Positions 50,031 to 58,400 of a stretch of 64,000 nt of DNA are shown piece by piece. The notes beneath the pieces are model-generated. The model was not told the DNA's origin, made no database searches, and saw nothing but the letters and a program-made list of their open reading frames with translations. The stretch spans positions 23,985,000 through 24,048,999 of the forward strand of contig OZ038384.1 of NCBI GenBank assembly GCA_964036045.1, written 5' to 3'. Numbering within the stretch: position 1 is the stretch's first letter; the number at the start of each line of letters is the position of its first letter. The DNA is from Eutreptiella sp. 'Long Island Sound 2002'. Its lineage: Eukaryota; Euglenozoa; Euglenophyceae; Eutreptiales; Eutreptiaceae. A program made the translations under genes and the position numbers.

Positions 50031-52370
50031 TGAAGCCGGTTCGGAGCCCCGTGGCCATCTTGGGGTCACTTGGGGTGTGTATCTATGTGCCGGCAAGCCG
50101 CCATTGGCTGATATCATACTCTCTCATCCACCTGACCTAACCCGATGTGATAGTGTGATAGCTTTGGCCATTCCGGCTATGAGCGGCCATATTCAGTACC
50201 CAGGCCCCGCCAGCAGAAATTTATATATCGGAATATCAGGAGTCAACAGGGTTTTTTTATCATAATGTTTCCGTAATTTTTGAGCCTTCCGTTCTGATTG
50301 TCAATGTATCGGCGGCTGTCAGTTGGCTCGCGATTTTGCGGTAACCGATTGGTTAACTGTTATTTCCAGATATTGTGGCGGAAACTCCGATGAAGGGTCA
50401 GATTTCATCAGTAAAGGGTTTGTCGCTTCCGCAATTTTCTAAATATGCACTCGAAATTTTATTCTGAATTTTTCGCGATGTCGAAATCGGATTTTCGACT
50501 TCGACATCGCCGCACTTGATTTGGTCTTCTTCGAGTGGTCATACTCCTTTCCCTATGCACGAATCAGGTTTCCCTTATACTTGCCACCCATTTGACTTGG
50601 AGATATAAGGGAAACAAAAGTGAAACGTGGGACCAATTGGAAGGGCCATATCTACGCGCGAGTGTGAGGAAAGAGAATAAGGAAGGTTGCGTTGCAAGCG
50701 CCTTGGTCTCAACTTAATTTAGGAAGCATCAAATGCCTTTGGTGTGAACACATGCCCGGTGTTGCAAGGGATAATGGTCAAGAGGGTAGAAAGTGATATA
50801 TAACTCTTGGACCGTGCAACCGAACAATTTATTGCGACTTTCGAGTGTACCGCATGAGTGTTGGGGTTGCATAGATACTTTCCTTGGGTTCTCACGTATT
50901 TTTAACGTGAAGTTATGTCCATGGAGGGGCATGGCATACCATGGTGGGAGCCACTTTTGAGGGTATGTGTTATATGCATGGTATGTGTTTCGATATGCTG
51001 ACGCCCATGTTATATATCTTCGTGTGGCCGAAGAGATGGGGAGCCACACGTGACAAGGGCTTTGCCCATGTCCCAATTGTGGAATTCAAAGCGCTAGACT
51101 AAGTCTACCGCGTATGTATTGCTCATGGTATGTTTGGCAAAGAGATCCATGAGTGCACTCCCATTTTCATGGGGCATGTAGATATGGGTGGCGAAGGTAT
51201 CTCCATGCGCCTGATTGGGGATCCAAGTGGGGGAATTGTTGGCAAATGGTTCCAATCATTCGTGTATTGAACCATGAGCGGATATCATGGGTGAGCATAG
51301 AGATATACTATCATGACAACTTTGCATTTGGACATATTTTCATTGTTTTGACCTCAATTTATGCTCATTTTTGTGTTTTATGTGCTCAATTGGTCGGCTA
51401 ACAGTAAAGTGCCTAGAGATTCGTGAACTATGGTACGTTGCTTATATGTTGGCATATGCTTCGGTGTTGCACCTCACCATATGCCGGATCAGCTGGTCAC
51501 TTTGGCGTGGCACACGAGGCCTCACAAAATTAGGTCTCAAACTCATGGGCTGACTTGTGAAGCATGTCATGTACATAACAGGAGGGTCTTCGGAGCCAAT
51601 GATGGGATATTCTTCGGCATGGGTCTTTGGTCTATATCACCCTCGTATATTACTTTCCGGTTTGACACATGCATGGAGCATATGAACATTTGCCATATGC
51701 ATCTTTGAGTATATAATTGAATATTGGGCACTATGGTGTATTTTGCCTGATTTTGCCATGTTGTGAGGTCATCTTCATGGGGCAGTTCTCCAAGCTCATT
51801 CGACTCCAAGTCCAACCAAGGTTATGTCAGGGTAGGGCATGGTCCTGAGTGCCACTCTAGGCCATGACACGCCACGTCCACCTTTGGGCTAGGATTTATA
51901 GGCTTGGGAATGAACACATTTTTGGGGTTTGTGTAGTGACTTTTGACGCATGGCATTTAGCCATCCTATTTGATTGGGTTCAGGGCATCATGTTGATGAG
52001 TCAAGGGAAGGTCTTGAGTCCAGGGAATGAGGGGCCTATGGCTGTGATTGTGTAAGTTTCCATCTTTCCCCAACTTTGCTTTATTTGTGTTCATATGCCA
52101 ATTTCAGGGCTTTCCTCTTTGGTGCAATTCTTGTACATGCCCGCCACCGTGAGACGACCGGTGTGCTGAACGGAAGCCCGCAGCCCGTATTGGATTGTGA
52201 ATTGGGCTATTGCTGTATTTGTGGGATCTGGTTGCTGTTCAGGGTTGAAGGAGGATAGTATTTTCTATATTTTTGGATTTGGAACTCTGGATTTTGATAA
52301 ATGCAATCGTTGATCAGGAGCAAGTCAGCAGGGGTTACAGGCGGAAGGGGCACAGCGGGGGCCGGTCCTG
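50031..52370 (+). repeat. E4 5' LTR
   Basis: Starts TGAAGCCGGTTCGGA. Homology with the 3' LTR stops at GCCGGTCCTG, 16 bp before the primer site. It contains a TATA-like word (TTTATATATCGG, 50,219-50,230) and a palindrome GCGATGTCGAA...TTCGACATCGC (50,475-50,510). Downstream of the palindrome, CGCACTTGATTTGG..TTCGAGTGG..CCCTATGCACGAATC matches the E2 LTR in reverse complement. The true 3' end could be 52,370 or up to 16 bp further. Short frames inside are not called as genes. Confidence 0.93.
50475..50510. promoter_or_regulatory. Conserved LTR palindrome
   Basis: 11-bp arms GCGATGTCGAA and TTCGACATCGC around a 14-base spacer. It recurs at 61,315-61,350, and with 9-bp arms in both E2 LTRs (24,279-24,310 and 38,381-38,412). 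Conservation between families whose LTRs otherwise differ suggests a regulatory or structural role; which one is unknown. Confidence 0.65.
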
Positions 52371-52386
52371 GTAGGGACCTTCTTTA

Positions 52387-52398
52387 TGGTAGCAGAGG
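52387..52398 (+). promoter_or_regulatory. E4 primer-binding site (initiator Met tRNA)
   Basis: TGGTAGCAGAGG matches the complement of the 3' end of initiator methionine tRNA, as in E3 at 42,667. It lies 16 bp beyond the end of LTR homology. Confidence 0.82.
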
Positions 52399-52606
52399 CT
52401 TACCTGCTGCCCCTACCAACCGCCGACCCGGGGACTTGGGCCCCTATGAGCCCTGCCCAAGTACGCCCCGGGTGCGTATTGTGGACTCGGTGGACACCAC
52501 GCCGGAGATTGGAGCCAGAGAAGAGCCGAGGCGCTCAAGAGCATGGCGAACTCCGGAAGTTGAAGCCCGAAGAGAAGTACGACATTCGGGAAGAGGAGGA
52601 CTTGAC

Positions 52607-54961
52607 ATGGAGGACCTGGTCTCCATGTGCGAGCATCGCTGCCGCAAGGCATGCAACCTCCGCTCCGCCGCGGAGGACTCTGATTATTCCTGCCATTCAG
52701 GCAGCAGTGGAGGACGGGCCCGGCGCTACCGGAAGCGCGGGTCACCCAAACCCACGGCAGGGGACGCCGGGGCTATGGATACGGACCCCAGCCCGGTCAG
52801 GCTGTGGGACTCCGAGCACTCCGAGGGCTATCGGATAGCTTATGAGCCACCCTCGGAGTCGGAGGAGACGCCCGCGCCGATCGCCAGGGCGCAGACGGCC
52901 CCCGAGCCCGCCCTGAAGCACGACGCCGAGGGCTTGGAGAGGCCAGCCAGGGCCCGGACGGCACCTGTGCCCCGGCACACGGGACCAGAGACGGACGCCA
53001 TAGGCGATACGCCCATGGGCAACGAGTCTGAGGTGCCGGGAACCGCGGGATGCGCCGGATCAGGCGGAGAGCAGGCTGAGTGCCACTGCGAGCACGTGTC
53101 CTTCCTCATGGGCAAGTACCCAAAGAGGGGGATGGACGCCATCGTGCATCGCCTAGACCGCCTGGACAACGCGAAGGACGGTCTAGAGGAAGACGTCGCG
53201 GCGATCCTGGATGACCAGTCGGCCGCGGAGAAAGACATGGAGGAGCTGCGAGCGGAACGGGACCGGTACCGGGAGAATCTGGAGCTGGCCCTGGAGAAGC
53301 AGCAGCGAGTGGTGGACAGCCTCCTCCACCTGGTGGAGGACATGTCGGGACGCCTGAAAAGGCTAGAGGAGCTACAGCCCCTCGCCTCGGGTCCGGAGCT
53401 CCCGGCAAAGCCGGCCGCGGCAGAGCTGGTGGAGCGGGTTAAGACCCTCAGGAGCGCCATGGACAAACCCATGGGCGTCCCTGCAGAGGCGCCCTACGCG
53501 CCTCCGCGTGTTGACCCGGGTGCGCTGCCATTTGTTCCCATGTTCAGCGAGTCCACAATGCTCGGGGAACACACGGCACCGGCTGGGTCCATGCGGGAAG
53601 GGCACGTAACCACGGACCCGAGGAGCCTGACGGTACAGATGTCCCATGCCGCCCAGGATGTACCGCCAATTACGACTACCCATGCAGTTTATGCGGAAGA
53701 GGAGATCCAGAGCCAGACCATGCAGGGGCGAACCATGGGAAGCGCCGACGGACATGGTCGAGGCCACCCAGGCGGAAATCTGTGGGCGAAGGACCCCAAT
53801 ACGGGGATATGGACGGCCGATGGAGCAAGTCCTTCCCGCATTCCAAACCCCATGGGTTCAGGCTCAACTGGACCGCACTCCATGGAGGAGAGGGATATAC
53901 GGGGAGTGTACTCACACCCCCCGGCCACAGGTGGTATCGGTCTCGGTGGAGTGGTGGCTGGGGACGTCGGAGACGCCATCAGGATTGACGACCTCAGGAG
54001 AATCAAAATCCCCTATTACGACGGGAACCCGTCCAACCTGGATGACTTCATCCTGGATTGGGAGGACTTCGCCGAGGAGGTCGTTGGCGAGATGCGGGGA
54101 GCGCCGCGGGACAAGTGGGTATGCCGGACATTCCCGCACCGGCTGGCGCAGGACCTGAAGGAGGAGCTGCGGGATCAGATCCGGGAAGGACTGATCCGTA
54201 CGGAGCAGGCCTGCCTCCAGTGGTTGGAGGATGGGGAGCGGGTGGACGCTCCGAACCAGAAGCTGGAGGAGCTGTGGTCCATCCTGCTGCCGCTGGACCG
54301 CGGTGAGTTGCGGGTCCGGGAGTGGAACCGGTATCTGCGGAAGTACCGCAGATGCCTCAAGCTGGTGGAGGACTGGAACGAGGCCAGCGAGATCCGCCAC
54401 CTGCTGAAGGACGTCCTCCCCGGCAACTGGAAGAGACGAGTGGAGGACGAGGAGAAGAAGCGCGCCAAGAAGCGAGTGGCGGTGAGGATTATGGCGGCGG
54501 AGGATACCCATGCGGGTATCATGGAGTTCTTCAGGAGGAACCTGGGCGAGCCCAACCGGATGTTCGGACTGAAGAACGCCGTGTACGTGGAGGTATTTGG
54601 AGACTCCGTGGGGCAAAGGTTGCTGCGCCTCAACAACGCCGAGTGGAGGCGCGGGGAGCCACTGAGGATGCAAGTCATCTTTGCCCGCATGAGCCTGGAC
54701 GAGATCGTGAAGTACATCACGGTGGAGTTGAAGCTCAATGCGAAGAACGAGGCCCACGTGCAGGATCGACATGGTCATGGACAACGAGGCCACCGAGAAG
54801 ACCGCCATCATCGGGAGATCCAGGAGGACACGGCCAAATCTGCGGAGGATGTTGGTGGAAGTGGCCAAGACCACTGGTCCCGGGAGGATCACGAGGAGGC
54901 CCATTTCTTCGCGTTTGTGGCGCACAACGTGAGGGACCATGGGCAGGATCGGTCCAGATGA
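52607..54961 (+). CDS. gag: E4 gag (matrix/capsid part)
   Basis: The frame is open from 52,301 inside the LTR, but the first Met after the primer site is 52,607, giving 784 residues. This start directly precedes the motif MCEHRCRKACNLR (C-x3-C-x3-CNLR), which E2 gag shares. Next come an acidic Pro-rich stretch and a coiled coil (DRYRENLELALEKQQRVVDSLLHLVEDM). A linker leads to the capsid-like region (RRIKIPYYDGNPSNLDDF..DWEDFAEEV, LRVREWNRYLRKYRRCLKL). It ends at TGA 54,959-54,961; the same frame reopens at once with the zinc knuckle (54,968-55,408). The TGA therefore looks like a point mutation or a second recoding site. The product assembles the particle shell. Confidence 0.85.
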   Translation: MEDLVSMCEHRCRKACNLRSAAEDSDYSCHSGSSGGRARRYRKRGSPKPTAGDAGAMDTDPSPVRLWDSEHSEGYRIAYEPPSESEETPAPIARAQTAPEPALKHDAEGLERPARARTAPVPRHTGPETDAIGDTPMGNESEVPGTAGCAGSGGEQAECHCEHVSFLMGKYPKRGMDAIVHRLDRLDNAKDGLEEDVAAILDDQSAAEKDMEELRAERDRYRENLELALEKQQRVVDSLLHLVEDMSGRLKRLEELQPLASGPELPAKPAAAELVERVKTLRSAMDKPMGVPAEAPYAPPRVDPGALPFVPMFSESTMLGEHTAPAGSMREGHVTTDPRSLTVQMSHAAQDVPPITTTHAVYAEEEIQSQTMQGRTMGSADGHGRGHPGGNLWAKDPNTGIWTADGASPSRIPNPMGSGSTGPHSMEERDIRGVYSHPPATGGIGLGGVVAGDVGDAIRIDDLRRIKIPYYDGNPSNLDDFILDWEDFAEEVVGEMRGAPRDKWVCRTFPHRLAQDLKEELRDQIREGLIRTEQACLQWLEDGERVDAPNQKLEELWSILLPLDRGELRVREWNRYLRKYRRCLKLVEDWNEASEIRHLLKDVLPGNWKRRVEDEEKKRAKKRVAVRIMAAEDTHAGIMEFFRRNLGEPNRMFGLKNAVYVEVFGDSVGQRLLRLNNAEWRRGEPLRMQVIFARMSLDEIVKYITVELKLNAKNEAHVQDRHGHGQRGHREDRHHREIQEDTAKSAEDVGGSGQDHWSREDHEEAHFFAFVAHNVRDHGQDRSR

Positions 54962-54967
54962 AGCCGG

Positions 54968-55408
54968 GTGGGACCTAAGAAGGGCAACGCGCCAAGGAGG
55001 ATCGGGAACCCACCGCTCTCGTTCCGAGAGTACAGGTCTCAGCACAACGGGTGCTGGGTCTGTTATGGCAAGGGAAACAACCATGCACACGACCACCGTC
55101 AGTGCAAGAAGTATGAGGCGGACAAGAAGGCCTACTTCGCCGCCCACCCTGAGAAGAAGCCCAAGGAGCAGCGGATTTCCGATTGGAAGGCGAAGGGCGG
55201 AGACGGGGGAAAAGGCCAAGGCAAAGGCCAAGGAAAAGGCGGAGGAAGAGGCTATGGTGGCGGACCTGGCCAAGACCGACGAGTAAGGTCAATCGAGGAG
55301 GTTGCTGAGGACATTTTGAGGACGTTCGAGGAACTCAAAGCCCAGCAACGTGGTGGACAAAGTCCTGGCGGATCGCAGCTGGAGGGGGCTGCGGGAAGCC
55401 AAGTCTAG
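54968..55408 (+). CDS. gag: E4 gag C-terminus: nucleocapsid
   Basis: In phase with 52,607-54,961. It begins RRIGNPPLSFREY, matching E2 gag RRIGDPPLSFGEF. An expanded zinc knuckle follows, C29-x2-C32-x8-H41-x4-C46 (NGCWVCYGKG...HDHRQC). Then comes a Lys/Gly-rich, probably RNA-binding tail (GKGQGKGQGKGGGRG) and a short helix. It ends at TAG 55,406-55,408, after which the same frame continues into pol. GTG at 54,968 is not a natural start; this segment is expected as part of full gag. Confidence 0.85.
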   Translation: MGPKKGNAPRRIGNPPLSFREYRSQHNGCWVCYGKGNNHAHDHRQCKKYEADKKAYFAAHPEKKPKEQRISDWKAKGGDGGKGQGKGQGKGGGRGYGGGPGQDRRVRSIEEVAEDILRTFEELKAQQRGGQSPGGSQLEGAAGSQV

Positions 55409-55429
55409 AGGAGCCCCCACGGGAGTGGG
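55406..55429 (+). promoter_or_regulatory. E4 gag-pol TAG with downstream hairpin, candidate readthrough signal
   Basis: TAG is followed by AGG AGC CCC CAC GGG AGT GGG. CCCAC (55,416-55,420) pairs with GTGGG (55,425-55,429) around a GGGA (GNRA-type) loop, 7 nt after the stop. A second small stem ACCT/AGGT follows. Gag and pol are in the same frame with no other stop between them. E2 has an equivalent in-frame TAG. Function is inferred. Confidence 0.62.
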
Positions 55430-55489
55430 ACCTCGGAGGTCTCTTCTCCGAAAATCAGTGTCATCCCAGAGAAAGCGAAGGCACATCGG

Positions 55490-58400
55490 GTGCCGAAGAA
55501 GGCTCCGGAAGAGCCAAAACCACTGAGTTTCGCCACTCCCAACCCCTGGAGCGCCCTGCCAAGGGAAGTACATGTGGGTACGGGACATGGCAAGAAGGAA
55601 GGAGCGACCACGGAGAGCCCCGTGGACGGGCAGGACCAACCCAAGATCTACACCATCCGCGACCATACCCTTGAAGTCCTGATGCACCCGGACGTGCTAG
55701 AGTTGCATGCCGTGAGAATCGTCCATACACCGCATGGCGACGAGCGGCAGTTGCACTTGAAAGTGCAAGTACGGTGCGGACGACAGGAGAAGGTGGTTGA
55801 TGTGTTAGTGGATACGGGTGCCCAGGTGAGCCTGGTCCGGAGAGGGTTGTTCAAGGAGGAACTCCTGCAGCCCAGCCGGAGACCGGTCCGCCTGAAGGTC
55901 GCCAACGGAGAGATCATGGGTGGTGGCACCCATGAGGCCACTATCAGTATGGAATTCTGGGAGCATGAGCGCTTGAACCGCCCTGATCTGGCGAAGAGAA
56001 GCACTCTATCCGGGAACTTCTATGTGGCCGACATTACAGATTGGGATATGATCATGGGGTATGACTTCATGGTGGCAAATGCCATTGGAGCCCTTCCCCA
56101 TCGTGCAACGCTGGTTCGGGAGGATGATGAATGCCTCACATGGTTGTCCACGGACTATGCATGCGGATCATCCCAATGGAATGCTGAGGAAGAGGATCGG
56201 ATCGTCCAAGCGGTGCAAGCTGTGGGTGCCAAGTCCAGAGGAGACCGCGGAGTTCAGCTCACGGAGTATGGAATGGCGCCGCAGGTGTATGCCAGGATGA
56301 TCCAGACGCTGGGAACCGAAGCGCCCGAGACGGATGTCTTTGCTTCCCGGGATGCCCCACTTCTGAGGAAGTGTAGGCGGCACTGGCATCGAGGGGACTC
56401 AGCCTGGCACCGGCATTGGGGTTTGAAGGAGTGGGGACCCATGTATTGGCATGGCTCCCTGGACAATACCAGACGTACGGTGGAGAAGATCATTGCGGAT
56501 AGGGCGAAAGGGATCCTGGTCATAACCGGCATAGGATCCACCCCATGTCCGCTGGAGGGTCTCAAGTCGACGCTGGACTCCATCACCCTGAACGAGATGT
56601 CATTCGGGCCAAAGGAGGAGTTGTTCATCGACGCCAAGGGTGTATCAATGCCCTCCCCGGGTCAAGCGTGGGGTACCAAGGCTTTCCTGGTGGATGGGGC
56701 GCAAGCTCAGCCCACGGGTGATGAAGCATTCATCCGTAGGGTGGAGGCGGTGCCCATGAAGGTCATGTTTGAGCCCAAGGCGGGGACGGATCAGCCAATT
56801 GATGGCATTGACGTCCTGTCCCACGCCAAGATCGACGACGTCGTCAACTACATGCGGATGGGGATGCACGACCGTGTGGCAGCCAAGAAAAGGCGGGCCA
56901 TGGTCACATCTCCGCATTGGTGGGATGACAAGATGTTGGTCACTGGCAAGTACGAGAAGGACGAGTTCGTGGCGAGGGTCATGGATCACATCGCGCACCA
57001 ATACGATGGTCCGGTTGGGTCGGACCCACCAACATGGGATTTCCCAAGAATGGGTGCCGATAGCGACAGTCACCAGCCCGAGGCCGCAAATTTCCGAAGA
57101 TTATCGGTGGGAAGAGCTCCCCACGACGATGAAGACGGCATATCGGACGAGGAGAAGTCAGAATCGGACCCAGAAGAGGCCTATACCGCAGTGCGATCAG
57201 TTGTATCGATACCGAAGCAAGCGGCTGAAGAGGCTCAGGAGAACCCGAAGGTCGCCGAGCTGAAGGAGAGGCTGATCAGTGCCTATCCGCGGCTATTCAG
57301 TGGCGTCGCCAACAAGAACCCTCCAGATCGTGGGAGGTTTGGCACAGCGAGGGTCAAGCTGAAGCCGAACCCCAAGATCTATCGTCATCGGGAGTACCAA
57401 CTTCAGGGCGATCGGGCCGAGGCCATGAAGAAGCTGTTGGCCGAGTTCATTGAGCGGGGATGGATCGAACCCTCCCACAGTGAGTGGGCCAGCCCAGCCT
57501 TCATCGTGCCCAAGAAGGAGAAGGGCGAGTGGAGGTTGGTGGTTGATTACAGAGGTTTGAACGAGCAGACCGAGCACGACTCGTACTCGCTTCCCCTGAT
57601 CGACTCCATCCTCCAAAAGCAACAGAAAAAGCGGATTTTCACGGTGTTAGACCTAAAACACGGCTATCACCAGATGCCGCTACACCCGGACTCCAGGCCC
57701 TGCACAGCGACGTCGACGCCGCTGGGGCCCATGCAGTGGAAAGTGGTGCCTATGGGCGCCAAGAATGGCAACGCCGCTTTCCAGCGCATGATGGAGGACC
57801 TGCTCGGTCCTGTCCGGGACTGTGCCGACCCCTTCGTGGATGACATCATCATCGGGTCCGGCACGGAAAACATGACTGAGGACGAGCTCATCGAAGCGCA
57901 TGAGAAGGATCTGCGCCGAGTGCTCAGCGAGTTGGACAAGCACAACATGGTGTGCAAGCCCACCAAAGCCTCACTCTTCCTGAAGGAAGTGGAGTTCGCG
58001 GGTCACGTGGCGGGTCACGGGCAACGCCGTCCCATGCCTGGGAAGCTGGCGTCCCTGCACCACTGGGATAAGCCCCAGACCATCAGCGAACTCCGGTCCT
58101 TCATGGGGTTCTGCAATTACTATTCGGGCTATGTCCGGATGTATGCAGAACTCTCGGGGCCGCTGCACAAGATGCTGCAGGTGGGGAAGTTCGATGGCCG
58201 GAAGGGGAGCAAGAAGAAGCTTGCCTGGACCCCTGAGGCTGAGGATGCGTTCAACCGCCTGAAGGAGCGACTCCTCGGGCAGTTGGGGCTGTTCCTGGTG
58301 GACCCGGACAAGGGATTCGTGCTACGGACAGACGCTTCGGACTATGCCGTGGGGGCAGTCCTCGAGCAAGTCCGGGACGACGGGACTCATGTTCCCGTGG

